Shown piece after piece: positions 33,401 to 39,986 of a stretch of 64,000 bases of DNA. The translations under genes and the position numbers were made by a program. This DNA comes from Saccharina japonica. Lineage: Eukaryota; Sar; Phaeophyceae; Laminariales; Laminariaceae. Each line of letters opens with the position of its first letter. Within the stretch, counting starts at the first letter, position 1. The stretch lies in assembly GCA_008828725.1 (NCBI GenBank), contig MEHQ01002668.1, positions 221,026-285,025 on the forward strand. Reading direction: 5' to 3'. The notes beneath the pieces are model-generated. The model saw nothing but the letters and a program-made list of their open reading frames with translations, ran no database searches and was not told where the DNA came from.

Positions 33401-33725
33401 TCAGGACGGTTTCTTGACCCTGGTGATCCCGATGATCCGCTTCACCGGCGGCCTCCCCGTGCTGGTGCACAGCCGGCGCTCCCCGCCAGAAGACAACGCC
33501 TCCCAAAGCAGCGGAACTCTCGCTCTTGACAATAATGACGGTGACGACGAGGATGGAGGGACTTTGTGGGACTTGAGAGTGAAGGTAACTCTTCACGGAA
33601 GAGGGGGGTCGTCTCCGCGGCAAAGCGGCGTGAATGGTGACGGTTCGAGCGAACAGCAGCGTGATGTCGGGGGGGGGGTCGCCGCACGGGGGGAAGCGGA
33701 GGGTTCGGAGAGTGCACTGGTTTAG
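382..33725 (+). CDS. Gene 1: multi-exon giant coiled-coil protein (golgin/tether-like), whole span
   Basis: Reconstructed from exons whose splice phases agree: 382-489, 16020-16275, one EAAASS exon (best 21229-21389), 21762-21945, 23493-25136, 26318-26893, 27607-28260, 29140-29549, 30133-30217, 32112-32168 and 33405-33725 with stop TAG. The product would be roughly 1,480 residues. It is dominated by Ala/Glu/Lys/Arg heptads, then Gly- and Ser-rich linkers, then a compact C-terminal segment that is not coiled coil. Such an architecture is typical of cytoplasmic scaffolds such as golgins or centrosome/cilium linkers; this is inference, and I recognise no diagnostic GRIP domain. The ATG at 382 may be the start or only an internal Met of an exon. 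The gene is disturbed by an inverted exon duplication at 17.5-25.2 kb and by an apparent one-base insertion at about 16260. Confidence 0.65.
1413..1480 (+). repeat. Dispersed repeat fragment shared with 35210-35290
   Basis: The word GAAATCGTGCTGAGCG followed by a short gap and ATTAAACCC/ACTAAACCC occurs here and again near 35215-35260, each time before TAGCC. Two diverged copies of one unknown dispersed element are the simplest reading. Confidence 0.4.
2222..2325. repeat. Partial MITE of the CTCTATAGCGCCGG family
   Basis: Contains a GGTGGCCCCTCGATAGCGCC-like end, then GCCAGCGGGAAAAAGCGGCGCT and CAACCGGCGCTACTCAGCTACTAC in pieces that match the copies at 5977 and 57955. Here the right half is replaced by a (TAC)n tract. 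Confidence 0.6.
2326..2440. repeat. (TAC)n / (CTG) microsatellite
   Basis: Imperfect TAC/TGC trinucleotide run directly attached to the preceding MITE fragment. The same association occurs at 6030-6460, so the tract probably expanded from within the element. Confidence 0.7.
2636..2760 (+). repeat. G-tract-headed repeat (first-part copy)
   Basis: A run of 13 G is followed by TGTACTCATG, then TATGACCATAGACCCTCGCA, a TACAATACCGGGACGGAGCG block and GTTTTCACCAACCAGGCAG. It ends at a second G run. The same order occurs in about a dozen places in the window, with a long version at 44624. Confidence 0.8.
3555..3616. repeat. Short hairpin (inverted repeat)
   Basis: GTTCCACGTAC at 3555-3565 pairs with GTACGTGGAAC at 3606-3616, and CAACACC at 3573-3579 pairs with GGTGTTG at 3592-3598. 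It could be a small fold-back remnant. No promoter or conservation is visible, so I do not call it an RNA gene. Confidence 0.5.
4526..4732. mobile_element. Fold-back MITE with about 100-bp inverted arms
   Basis: GGGCCCG.ATTAACGA at the left end mirrors TCGTTAATACGGGCCC at the right end. The arms also share AT-rich tracts with TTGGAAAAAA, and CATTGGTCAACACA at 4590 mirrors TGTGTTGACCAATG at 4657-4670. Almost the whole 207 bp folds on itself around a loop near 4620-4640. There is no coding capacity, so it would need a transposase in trans. Confidence 0.75.
5493..5515. repeat. G homopolymer
   Basis: A run of 23 G without a recognisable G-tract element next to it; GTTTACTCGCATCATGG follows and may be a decayed element start. 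Confidence 0.6.
5977..6671. mobile_element. MITE of the CTCTATAGCGCCGG family expanded by internal (TAC)n
   Basis: The left end GTGGTCCCTCTATA and right end CTATAGAGGGACCACTACTG are inverted relative to each other, with internal GCGGGAAAAACCGGCGCTAC and CACCGGCGCTATAGCGG blocks. Between them is about 430 bp of (TAC)n, (CTACTG)n and TGAGTTGTACTACTACTG repeats. Compared with the intact 180-bp copy at 57955, this one is inflated by microsatellite growth. Confidence 0.75.
7640..7745. repeat. Short tandem repeat, unit about 34 bp, three copies
   Basis: The units carry GAGACCGACGGC/GAGACGGGCGGCC, CGTT and GAGAGCCGTTGA in order, diverging by a few bases each. No gene is supported. Confidence 0.55.
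7880..8147. repeat. G-rich minisatellite, 20-bp unit of CCTG plus sixteen G
   Basis: From about 7900 to 8125 the unit repeats with near-perfect 20-bp period, flanked by longer G runs. All three frames of this strand are open through it as Gly/Ala/Trp/Pro strings, which is a composition effect and not evidence of a gene. The strand has extreme quadruplex-forming potential. Confidence 0.9.
10281..10434. mobile_element. GGGTC/GACCC fold-back element
   Basis: Begins with CACGGGTCGGGTCGG, continues with GGGTC-type arms, then turns to ACCCGACCCAACC and CCCGCGAGATTTGACCCCG. It ends in CCCGTGCACGGCCTTGA, a diverged form of the right end seen at 14217 and 29815. The two halves are complementary. Confidence 0.65.
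10488..10576. mobile_element. About 90-bp MITE (TTAACCCATTCAGAACTG family)
   Basis: Starts TTAACCCATTCAGAACTGAA and ends AAGGGGTTAAG, with the shared core CACTAATTTCAAGTAGTTTG. Related copies are at 16721, 20946, 26144 and 33146. The ends form imperfect inverted repeats around TTAACCC/GGGTTAA. Confidence 0.75.
12240..12340 (+). pseudogene. NB-ARC P-loop relic (degenerate Walker A)
   Basis: One frame reads KKAVAMVSGIHGMGGVPAVV then VKALC. The run SGIHGMGG followed by VVVKALC is the pattern around the P-loop of NB-ARC NTPases, where GMGGxGKT is expected. Here the Gly-Lys-Thr is replaced by Pro-Ala, so the nucleotide-binding lysine is missing. A GTAAGT donor-like site follows at about 12329. 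No other NB-ARC motif and no repeat domain is seen nearby, so this is probably a lone decayed exon. NB-ARC genes are known from brown algae, which weakly supports the organism guess. Confidence 0.4.
12500..13520. repeat. Diverged tandem repeats (TACAACGTAGTTTTGGGTAGA type)
   Basis: Units of roughly 100-115 bp contain TACAACG(C/T)AGTTTTGG, then GTAGACACC, then ATGGTTTAGT and a CCGGTTT block. About five units lie at 12530-12970. After a 350-bp interruption (12980-13330), similar words recur, ending in a 30-36-bp repeat of GGTTTAATGGTTTAGTC at about 13405-13490. Confidence 0.6.
13600..13860. repeat. GATC/AGATCATCTAGAT-rich dispersed repeat
   Basis: Contains clustered GATCATCTACAGAT words, then CCTAGCGTGCCGTTGAGAG, CAGATCCAACCCAGGAAA and GCTCCCACGCGGCAACATGA. 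The same order is present at 19432-19760 (reverse complement at 22135-22482) and in shorter form at 38258 and 56520. It is an unclassified dispersed element. Confidence 0.65.
14041..14236. mobile_element. GGGTC/GACCC fold-back element with TCAGGGCT ends
   Basis: The left end TCAGGGCTCTTCACG and right end CGTGAACAGCCCTGA are inverted repeats with one mismatch. The interior carries CGGGTCGGGTCGGGTC arms and a CCCGACCCGGCCC arm, so the whole element can fold. It has no coding content. Confidence 0.75.
14476..14767. repeat. GGGTC array related to the fold-back elements
   Basis: Three or four units of CACGGGTCGGGTCGGGTC plus GGAGGTTTTCAA/GGAGGTGTTGAAA lie in tandem, starting with a GACCCGACCCGC/GACCGGGTC hairpin. 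The TCAGGGCT ends are not seen, so this is probably a decayed or partial element cluster. Confidence 0.6.
15030..15596 (+). other. Unassigned 188-codon open frame
   Basis: Open from ATG 15030 to a stop at 15594. It has a hydrophobic middle (about residues 55-85) and a basic patch of Lys/Arg around residues 137-146. I recognise no domain, no clear splice sites, and the reverse strand is also partly open. It sits inside gene 1's long intron, and chance is a fair explanation. Confidence 0.15.
15880..15997 (-). repeat. Two G-tract elements in reverse orientation, next to gene 1 exon 2
   Basis: On the plus strand a type-2 copy (ATGCGTGGTCAATGG ... ATGAGTACCC plus C run) is followed at once by a type-1 end (GGACTACGGCCATGC ... 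GAAGTACA plus C run). The second C run ends about 22 bp before the exon at 16020 and could serve as its polypyrimidine tract. Confidence 0.75.
16020..16275 (+). CDS. Gene 1 exon 2 (coiled coil, with apparent one-base frameshift)
   Basis: The acceptor TATCAG precedes GAA CTC CGG. The frame reads a Ser/Gly-rich linker and then the heptad stretch EDELLEARNAASGAEDGRK and onward. At 16260-16263 there are four A. With four, the frame meets TGA just before the donor; with three, it reads AAKARAE and joins the next exon in phase 0. Either a base-calling error in a homopolymer or a real frameshift explains this. The donor is GAG|gtttgt at 16276. Confidence 0.55.
16298..16425 (+). repeat. G-tract element facing gene 1 exon 2 donor
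   Basis: The interrupted G run starts about 24 bp after the donor and is followed by TACTCATGCC, GTAGTCGTTTGATCATGGGC and a TTTTCAACGACCATGCAAGG end. The same sequence recurs at 20535 as part of block X. Confidence 0.75.
16721..16813. mobile_element. MITE of the TTAACCCATTCAGAACTG family (inside block X)
   Basis: Reverse orientation: CCCTTAAGAACCGG at the left, TTTTTGGGGACAAACTACTT in the core, CAGTTCTGAATGGGTTTAAG at the right. The identical copy at 20946-21038 was carried along with block X. Confidence 0.75.
17004..17164 (+). CDS. Gene 1 EAAASS exon, copy A
   Basis: Acceptor CCCAG, then EAAASSRELQQALAARDEAI and on through a coiled coil to GKLTG at a phase-2 donor (GG|gtgagc). This copy is followed by the inverted block, so its proper downstream exon (21762) can only be reached by skipping copy B, because copy B begins in phase 0. 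It is probably not used together with copy B. Confidence 0.55.
17607..19250 (-). pseudogene. Inverted copy of the gene 1 long coiled-coil exon
   Basis: Same 548-codon exon as 23493-25136, but on the minus strand within a plus-strand gene, so it cannot be spliced into gene 1 here. The frame is intact and both splice sites are preserved, indicating a very recent copy or an assembly duplicate. The opposite strand is also open for over 500 codons, which is a by-product of the 14-residue repeat composition. Confidence 0.7.
19969..20152 (-). pseudogene. Inverted copy of the gene 1 AEEG exon
   Basis: Reverse complement of the exon at 21762-21945, with intact acceptor and donor. It lies antisense to gene 1 and is therefore presumably silent in this arrangement. 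Confidence 0.65.
20343..20545 (+). repeat. Junction region with repeated TGCGGTAGGGGAGA units
   Basis: Between the left arm and block X copy B lie G-run/TGTACTCATGCCATCCC starts of G-tract elements and several copies of ATGCGGTAGGGG(A/G)GA separated by CATGCCTATACAGTG. It looks like local amplification of one element end. Confidence 0.6.
20546..21567 (+). repeat. Block X, copy B (centre of the inverted repeat)
   Basis: Direct copy of 16321-17342. It separates the two arms of the inverted duplication and carries the EAAASS exon at 21229 in the orientation and position expected for gene 1. Confidence 0.9.
21229..21389 (+). CDS. Gene 1 EAAASS exon, copy B (preferred)
   Basis: Same 53 codons plus two bases as copy A. 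It starts in phase 0 after CCCAG and ends GG|gtgagc. The next exon at 21762 supplies one G to complete Gly and continues in the coiled-coil frame, so this copy is correctly placed for splicing. Confidence 0.6.
21762..21945 (+). CDS. Gene 1 AEEG exon, copy B
   Basis: Acceptor TTGTCAG, then one base completing Gly and AEEGADALRSRLDEKEKELE, a coiled coil leading into an acidic linker (GDDGDVAELENE). The phase-0 donor is GAG|gtgagg at 21946. It joins in frame to the long exon at 23493. Confidence 0.65.
22483..23402. other. 920-bp insert in the right arm, flanked by direct repeats
   Basis: Both sides carry ATCGATGATCTATCTGTTCG and, further in, CGCAACTCCTACGTACGTAC. Inside, at about 22880-23055, is a tandem of ATGATCTAGATGATGATA-like units rich in GATCTAGATCATGATC. 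The rest is AT-rich and non-coding. The left arm lacks this segment. Confidence 0.7.
23493..25136 (+). CDS. Gene 1 long coiled-coil exon with 14-residue repeats
   Basis: 548 codons in phase 0 at both ends: acceptor CTCGAGCAG just after a (GATG)n tract, donor GAG|gtgaga. Roughly codons 1-140 form an Ala-rich coiled coil. At about 23920-24420 eleven copies of a 14-residue unit (consensus ALKSALEKAKASDS, two heptads, 42 bp) follow. Then come long Ala/Glu/Arg/Lys heptads including the AEALHAKAEERQAHAEERE type. There are no membrane segments and no catalytic motif. The protein is expected to be a long rod. An ATG at 23469 in the tract would give an alternative start, but the acceptor model fits both neighbours better. 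Confidence 0.7.
25433..25593 (+). pseudogene. EAAASS exon, copy C
   Basis: Intact 161-bp exon with the same splice sites as copies A and B. It could be spliced after the long exon (phase 0), but its partner AEEG exon (copy C) is broken, so inclusion would shift or stop the frame unless skipped. Confidence 0.5.
25966..26143 (+). pseudogene. AEEG exon, copy C, 3' end lost to a MITE
   Basis: Matches the exon at 21762 up to GAG TTG GAA, then lacks the final AAC GAG and its gtgagg donor. The reading frame runs into the MITE and stops after about 18 further codons. No good donor replaces the lost one. Confidence 0.65.
26144..26216. mobile_element. MITE at the breakpoint of exon copy C
   Basis: GGTCCCACGTATTTGGGGAC, then AAACTACTTGGAATTAGTG, ending CAGTTCTGAATGGGTTAAG. 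It belongs to the same family as the copies at 10488 and 33146. Its left end coincides with the point where exon homology stops, so insertion or a recombination at this element truncated the exon. Confidence 0.75.
26318..26893 (+). CDS. Gene 1 ELKR exon (coiled coil, Gly/Glu-rich linker)
   Basis: Acceptor TCTGCGCAG, then ELKRVGDKREEALSEAGTLR, heptads to about codon 45, an Ala-rich linker, a second short coiled coil (MARLRKKIEELEQARE), then a Gly/Glu/Lys-rich low-complexity stretch. It ends with the coiled coil LRVELQQARQEAAARAAALE. The phase-0 donor is GAG|gtcaga at 26894. 192 codons, clearly GC-biased at third positions. Confidence 0.7.
27290..27575. repeat. Pyrimidine tract (CCCTCTCTCCT)n
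   Basis: Nearly 280 bp of C/T only, built from CCCTCCCTCTCTCCT variants and lying in the intron that ends at 27606. It may act as an oversized polypyrimidine tract. A triplex- or H-DNA-forming mirror repeat is also possible. Confidence 0.8.
27607..28260 (+). CDS. Gene 1 exon: coiled coil followed by Gly-rich region
   Basis: Acceptor CATTACAG. The first ~50 codons (READTQ-like start, then RRQTELETELEDLRANHDAL) are coiled coil; the other ~165 are Gly/Ala/Ser-rich and probably disordered, including GGGGSGGGGGGGDGGSGG. It is in phase 0 at both ends. The donor CAG|gtgtgt is embedded in a (GT)n run. The DNA of the Gly region is itself a GGC/GGT repeat that may vary in length. Confidence 0.65.
29140..29549 (+). 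CDS. Gene 1 exon: Ala/Ser/acidic linker
   Basis: Acceptor GCGAGCAG, then AFGRVRDNIMARLQEATGNQ, a run of ten Ala, Ser/Asn-rich sequence, a Gly run, then DEWVEETVEHPAPDYGLGSP and VIR across the donor AG|gtgagt (phase 2). The exon leads into the conserved-looking C-terminal region. Confidence 0.65.
29634..29831. mobile_element. GGGTC/GACCC fold-back element in a gene 1 intron
   Basis: The left end TCAAGGCTGTTGACGGGTCC and right end GCCGTGAACAGCCCTGA are inverted. The interior has CGGGTCGGGCCG on one side and repeated CCCGACCCGACCCG on the other. It is the same family as 10281 and 14041, and lies 85 bp after the donor at 29550. Confidence 0.75.
30133..30217 (+). CDS. Gene 1 C-terminal region, exon a
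   Basis: Acceptor TCTGGCAG. One base completes Arg, then YLLQQWSSDPEKLKYLSLWL and RCVIERRK to a phase-0 donor AAG|gtgggg. Amphipathic helical and Trp/Leu-rich, unlike the rest of the protein, this is the start of a compact domain of about 80 residues over the last three exons. I do not recognise the family; a golgin C-terminal targeting module is one possibility. Confidence 0.65.
32112..32168 (+). CDS. Gene 1 C-terminal region, exon b (57 bp)
   Basis: A small exon of 19 codons, VPDAFPSGLQLVGLAPEIK, between the acceptor TTTTTCCAG and the donor AAG|gtgtgt, phase 0 on both sides. It joins seamlessly to exons a and c, and the continuity of sense (loop, helix, then DGFLTLVIPMIR) supports it despite its size. 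Confidence 0.6.
32476..32577. mobile_element. MITE with CCATAGTAAATAGGACC inverted ends
   Basis: CGGGGGCCATAGTAAATAGG at the left mirrors CCTATTTACTATGGCCCTCC at the right, about 100 bp in all. Relatives lie at 47668 and 53725. Confidence 0.8.
33146..33234. mobile_element. MITE (TTAACCCATTCAGAACTG family)
   Basis: TTAACCCATTCAGAACTGAA at the left, CACTAATTCCAAGTAGTTTG in the core, GGTTCTTGAGGGGTTAAG at the right. The best-preserved 89-bp copy in the window. Confidence 0.8.
33405..33725 (+). CDS. Gene 1 last exon
   Basis: Acceptor GCGCATCAG, then DGFLTLVIPMIRFTGGLPVL and VHSRR, completing the compact region. An acidic linker and LWDLRVKV follow, then a Gly/Ser-rich tail to TAG at 33723. A possible donor at AAG|gtaact (33585) would remove the tail, so the exact C-terminus is uncertain. 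Confidence 0.6.
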   Translation, partial: DGFLTLVIPMIRFTGGLPVLVHSRRSPPEDNASQSSGTLALDNNDGDDEDGGTLWDLRVKVTLHGRGGSSPRQSGVNGDGSSEQQRDVGGGVAARGEAEGSESALV

Positions 33726-36662
33726 GGTGGCATTGAAGGGGGGGGGGGAGGGGGGGCTCGCTATTCCAATGCATGTGCGGCGTGGTCGTATTACCGTCTA
33801 GACCACCTCGGAGGGCGGGGGGGGGCGGAGCGGGGGAGGGGGGTACTTGTTTGTCTAGCGTTGGGCTTAGCCATTTCGATCATCTGACCTGCATCCGCTT
33901 GTTCGAGACGTGGGGGGAGGGGGAGGGAAACCTTTTGCAAGTTGTTTTCTTGTTTATTTTTAAGGTGAGTTGATACCCGAGGAGGAACCCGGAGGTATCC
34001 CCGTGAAACCCTCTCGGGAGTTCAGAGGGGCATATTGACGATAAAAAGTGACGGTTTCAGCAACGACGGTTACAGCAGCAGTAGTAGTAACGACCACTGC
34101 GTGACTGGGGGATGAATGCACCGGTTGGTGTCCCGAGGCACGATATGCAAGGAGTCGTACGGCACTTGAGCATCATGTTCCTATCCGTACTGCTGGGTAG
34201 ACGTTTGATGACGCCACAGACAGTTGTCATGTGGTTGGGTCGTTGTCTCGGGATCTCGAAGGGGTTGATACATTTTGTTTTGTTTTTTCGTTCGGTTTGG
34301 TAGACACAGCGAACGTCTAGAACAACGGTGTGTATCCTTCATAATGGGCCCTTGGCTTTTTTTGCCCCGTGCCAAGTGTTTTGCCTGTGTATCGTAGGGG
34401 TCGTGTTTTTTCGGTGTGTTGCCTGTGCCGGGTATTTTGCTTGTCGTAGTGTAGCGGCGTTTTTTTTGTTTTATGTGCTGTAAGGGGCAGGTAGGCCTTC
34501 TACCTGTGGGAGTTAGTGCCTGTGGAGCCTCCTTTCGATTTTCGTATGTATGTCGTACGACGAGGGTATATAGTGCTCCATTCAGTAGTTTTGATTAAAT
34601 TGTGTTTTAGTGACCTCGTACCTATACCTGGTGTAGAACTTGCCGTAGAGTCTACGGGACCCCGCGTGTACGACGTACATTCAAAAAGTCGACAAACTGC
34701 TGTGTTTTGGTTGGCTGGATTAAATGTATACCAACCGTGGTTTCTATCATGGTTGAAACCAGCGAGAAGAAAGCGCGATATGATCTGCAATATTCAAGAA
34801 GAAGAAAAAATGTAACGGCTGGAAAATGTAACGGTTGGAAATCTTAGTGTGGTGATACGGCGGTGCCCTTGGTGTTTTTGTCTTTTTCGTCCAGCTTAAA
34901 CAAGCTGTTTCTAGAGATCGGATGGACGGTTACCCCGAGCGCGCCGTTGGGTGATCTTGGGCCTCGTCGGTATTATGGATCGGCCGATAGAGGCAGCAAC
35001 AGCTTCGCTTTTTTTGTTCCTACACTTTGTTACGCCGACGAATAAGAAGAGCGTTTGTAACGTATCAAGCAGCTTCCAAAGTTGAGTGACAACCGTTCAA
35101 TCGGTAGTACTCACAGCTCGCGTTTTTTTTTTTTTTTTTTCATGAAAAGAACCTTCTCAGGAAGAAGAGGACAGCATAATAAGAAGGCTCACATGTTCGG
35201 GGGCGCTGAGAAAATTGGATTGAGAAATCGTGCTGAGCGCGGCGAGAGTTTACATTAAACCCCACGTATGGAATAGCCTAATATGTTCAAGGTTGCTCAA
35301 CTTCAAGGATGGTTCAAGGCAAAGTTCTAAAGTTCTAAAGTTCTAAAGTTCTACGAAAGGCTTGCTCATGTTACTCGTAGATGTTTCTTGGTGACGGGGG
35401 GGGGGGCATGCTGTACTCGTATGGGCGATTAGATAGGCTTTGGTGGTTCCAAAATCGCGAAACACTGATTGCGTCTATTGCCTGGTTCTTTGTTGGAGAG
35501 TTAGGTTCCTTCCCTCCCCCCACACGAATTTCATATTGGATGGATGTGCGTTGTGTGTGGGTCTCAGGTATTATTGGGCGTGGGGGTGTTGCACAGCTTT
35601 GTTAGCTTCTCGCCATGTTCCCGGACTGGGGTCACGAGCAGACACACAAGACACGGGAACCGTGAACAAGGCGGGAAACACCAACAACTGGAAATATTGG
35701 CAGGCAGGGTCCAGGAATGGTAACCACGTGCACCATATTCTCCGACAAATGCATGCAGCCGATTTTATTATTCCCCCCATACGAGTATGCACCCCTAATT
35801 TCGGTGAATGAGTCATCCCACGGTAGGGGAGCAGCAGAATTTTCTGAGCTCCCCACATGAGGAGCTCAATATCTCACCCGAAACATGACTTCGGAAACAT
35901 TTGTTCGCGCCACCCGATCAAACCTTCCAATCAGTGCGGTAGTCCGAAAACAAATATACCAGTAAAACAATAATAGTATCCGGTGGTTACTCACGTGAGC
36001 ACAACCGGTCAGAAAATATTGAGCCTAAAAGTGGTACCCCTACCGTGGGATTGTTCTGGATTTGCCGAAAAAAGACCGAGACCTTACAGCTGAATCCGAA
36101 GACATCTTTACCGCTCCTGTAGCACCGGTCTCGACAATGTCCGATATTTCTGCTACTACTGTACTCATTTGGTGATGTGGTGGTGTTATTTTGCCCTAAA
36201 TCGATGATGTGGCGTGTTAGTTTGCCCTAAGCACCCCTGTCAGGACATGCCACCACTGAAGCATACTAAACGATTTACAAAAAAAAAAGCCCATGGCCCA
36301 TACCGCTGCTGTGCGATGCAGCGCGAAGAGAGGGGGGGCAAGCCAGCTTGTTTGTGCGGTCCACTACTACGTATAGCGGCGGGTACCGAACTCCAAAATC
36401 TCGCCAGGGCAGCAACAAACGCCTCGAAGACTACCTTACCCTACCTATAGAGCCCGCAGTTTTGATCGATGGTCTGTGCCTAAGTTCCGAAAAAAACTCG
36501 TATCGATTCTTGTATATACGAGGGATGACGAGTGGGTCAAGGCGCAGAAGAAGCCCGTAGTACACGCGGGTCGCTTGTTTGTGTGTCAACTACTCGTAGC
36601 GATCTCCGTCGCTCGCGATGTGGGCATCAATGGTTTAAGGACAGTACAAAAGAGGGGGGGGG
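33726..36662. other. Convergent intergenic DNA, left of the gap
   Basis: No gene is supported. It contains G-rich runs near 33740-33860, a 7-bp tandem (AAAGTTCT type) at 35323-35350, the second copy of the GAAATCGTGCTGAGCG repeat near 35215, and a CAGTAGTAGTAGTAACG tract near 34078. Gene 1's 3' untranslated region and possibly the missing 3' exons of gene 2 should lie between here and 41220. Confidence 0.5.
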
Positions 36663-37649
36663 NNNNNNNNNNNNNNNNNNNNNNNNNNNNNNNNNNNNNN
36701 NNNNNNNNNNNNNNNNNNNNNNNNNNNNNNNNNNNNNNNNNNNNNNNNNNNNNNNNNNNNNNNNNNNNNNNNNNNNNNNNNNNNNNNNNNNNNNNNNNNN
36801 NNNNNNNNNNNNNNNNNNNNNNNNNNNNNNNNNNNNNNNNNNNNNNNNNNNNNNNNNNNNNNNNNNNNNNNNNNNNNNNNNNNNNNNNNNNNNNNNNNNN
36901 NNNNNNNNNNNNNNNNNNNNNNNNNNNNNNNNNNNNNNNNNNNNNNNNNNNNNNNNNNNNNNNNNNNNNNNNNNNNNNNNNNNNNNNNNNNNNNNNNNNN
37001 NNNNNNNNNNNNNNNNNNNNNNNNNNNNNNNNNNNNNNNNNNNNNNNNNNNNNNNNNNNNNNNNNNNNNNNNNNNNNNNNNNNNNNNNNNNNNNNNNNNN
37101 NNNNNNNNNNNNNNNNNNNNNNNNNNNNNNNNNNNNNNNNNNNNNNNNNNNNNNNNNNNNNNNNNNNNNNNNNNNNNNNNNNNNNNNNNNNNNNNNNNNN
37201 NNNNNNNNNNNNNNNNNNNNNNNNNNNNNNNNNNNNNNNNNNNNNNNNNNNNNNNNNNNNNNNNNNNNNNNNNNNNNNNNNNNNNNNNNNNNNNNNNNNN
37301 NNNNNNNNNNNNNNNNNNNNNNNNNNNNNNNNNNNNNNNNNNNNNNNNNNNNNNNNNNNNNNNNNNNNNNNNNNNNNNNNNNNNNNNNNNNNNNNNNNNN
37401 NNNNNNNNNNNNNNNNNNNNNNNNNNNNNNNNNNNNNNNNNNNNNNNNNNNNNNNNNNNNNNNNNNNNNNNNNNNNNNNNNNNNNNNNNNNNNNNNNNNN
37501 NNNNNNNNNNNNNNNNNNNNNNNNNNNNNNNNNNNNNNNNNNNNNNNNNNNNNNNNNNNNNNNNNNNNNNNNNNNNNNNNNNNNNNNNNNNNNNNNNNNN
37601 NNNNNNNNNNNNNNNNNNNNNNNNNNNNNNNNNNNNNNNNNNNNNNNNN
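36663..37649. other. Assembly gap (987 N) inside a G tract
   Basis: The last bases before the gap and the first eleven after it are G. A long G homopolymer or G-rich minisatellite like that at 7880 may have stopped sequencing. Any exon in the gap is invisible. Confidence 0.95.
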
Positions 37650-38257
37650 GGGGGGGGGGGCTGTGTCCTTAGCTTCTGGACTAGCAGGACAGACAGACGG
37701 ACGCACATTCGGACTTTAGGTTACAGACCCTGGGTTCAACAAATGCGTGAATGCCGTTCCGTACGAGGTTTTGCGGTTCAAAAAAATATGTTTTGTCGAG
37801 AAGAATGTGTGGTTCAGGAAAATATTACTCGTAGTATTGGATCGGGAACCGATGTGAGAATAATCTGCAGTTTGTTGTAGAGATGATTCGGCGCTATGGG
37901 TTCATACTATGTGGTTGAGTACGTACGTAGTACGTAGCTTACTTTGGCTGCATCAACTGGCAATGTTTGGTTGATCGCGCTTGTGGGAATATATACCAAG
38001 TGGATACCGCACGGAACGATGTTGGCAGACTGGTACAACACGCGAACAGACAGAGCCGCTGCTTGCGGCTGGACAGCGGTCGCTCGCTGGGCCAGGAGGT
38101 ATTTCGTGATTTCGTGATTTCTCGCGATTTCACGGGTCCATCGCTGGGCGGCGAATCGGGGAATAGGCGAGAGCAAAAAAAGCAACATCGGAGGTGGAGT
38201 GTTTCTTACGAGGCACAGGCAGCGAGCGCGGAAGTGTCGACACACAAAGGGCAGGTT

Positions 38258-38345
38258 TCCTGGTTTAGATCTGTACTATACAGATCCTGCGCAACATCTT
38301 ATTACGGCAGGCTAGGATCTAGATGATCTGTAGATGGTCTGTTTG
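38258..38345. repeat. Short copy of the GATC-rich dispersed repeat
   Basis: CCTGGTTTAGATCTGTACTA, CAGATCCTGCGCAAC, GGCAGGCTAGGATCTAGATG and ATCTGTAGATGGTCTGT occur in the same order as at 19640-19720 and 13640-13700. Confidence 0.65.
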
Positions 38346-39913
38346 GCGTGTGCAATGTTTGCCACGTTCTCCACGCAAAGAAAGGCGTCACAGGCGACGG
38401 GCATGAAAATCCCCGATCCCACCTCCAAGTACAGAACCCAGTAAACTGACTTGTGTATTACGCTGTTCCCCCCTCCCCTCCTTACCCACGCTTCCAGCTG
38501 GAACACCAAGCTGGGACACCAAAAAGCAACAGTGCAAGAGGGAATTTACTGTAAAACAATCGATACGCGGATGGTGGTGGTGATGGTGGTGATGGTGATG
38601 ACGACGGTGTGCTTCGTTTTTTGCGCGCGCAACAGGCGACCGATGTATCACCGTACGTAGCTACCAGAGGGTATTACCAATAATACCGAAAAGCAAAGCA
38701 TTACAATCGCCCTTCCTGTCTGCTTCGAGAGGTAACTGCAAGAGACACAACACACACACACACAAGACAGACGGACGGACGAACGGACTCTTTTTCACAA
38801 ACAACATGCACACACAACGCACAAATCAGGGCCGGCGCATCTCGAATCGCAACCCCCCTCCCTCCCTCCCTCCCCCCCTCCTTCCCGAAAGCGGAAAAAA
38901 AAACGCCGCCTTGTCACGAAACCCCGTATGGCCTGATCCAGCCTTCCATTAGATACCACGCCGACAACATAATACACTTACTTTTTCAAGAGAGCCCACG
39001 TGGACAAACATCATACACTCGACCTCGTACCCTTTGCCACGCTTCTACATAGTAATATAGTAATACGTGGCTGATTATGCAAACCTACCCACCTACTTCC
39101 CCACCCTACCAATCCCACACACCACCCCACGCCACCCCCCCCATCCCACTACTCGGACATCGTAATGCGTGGATTTCCAAAATGATATTGAATCTAGCTG
39201 AAAACTCGGGAGGTCCAGCGGGGTGTGCGCGTGGGCTCGGGGCCGTACTCATTGTTGCTTTGGACTCTATGTCATTTTGACCTATTTGGACCTACGTCTC
39301 TTCGAGAGGCCCAGGGAGGGGGGGGATGGGGGTGGGGGCGGGAGTGGACGTGCGCGTCACTCACGCCTTAGGCAAAAACACCGATGGATCGATCTAATGC
39401 ACAAGCGGGTTATTTCATTCCAACTAAATTAATCGGGGCGTTGGTGAAAAAATCGGGAAAAATAAATATAAAAATAGGCTCTCTCCGCCTTTGCCGCCCC
39501 CCAGCCAGCGACTCAGGATGGAGGTTCGCAAATAGGAACTATCATAGCCACTATCGGCTTGTCTGCCCTAGCCTGTGCACCCCCCCCACCCCCACCCTTA
39601 CCACCCCCTCCCGCCCCCCCCCCCCCTCCGCCCACAATACTACGTAACGCCTCAATACACTTTGAACACTGTCATCGATTTTTTAAACCCCTTCTCGCAA
39701 AAAGAAGGGGGGGCTTTGCTTTGATCCCCTTCCATACATGAGGACTGTACGTACATTGGACGGAATAGTCCCTTGTGGACCCCCCCCTTCTCTCCGTTCC
39801 ACTCATCCACTTCATGCGTCCTGTCGGTTTACGACAGTCGCACCTTGCACCGCCAAAACGTCACAAAAAAAAAAAAAAAATAACGCTAAATGAGCCAAAG
39901 GGATGAAATGCAT

Positions 39914-39914
39914 A

Positions 39915-39986
<72 letters not shown>

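Noticed and set aside
36476..37719. Long open frames across the N gap
   Set aside because: The frames consist of unknown bases and are meaningless.
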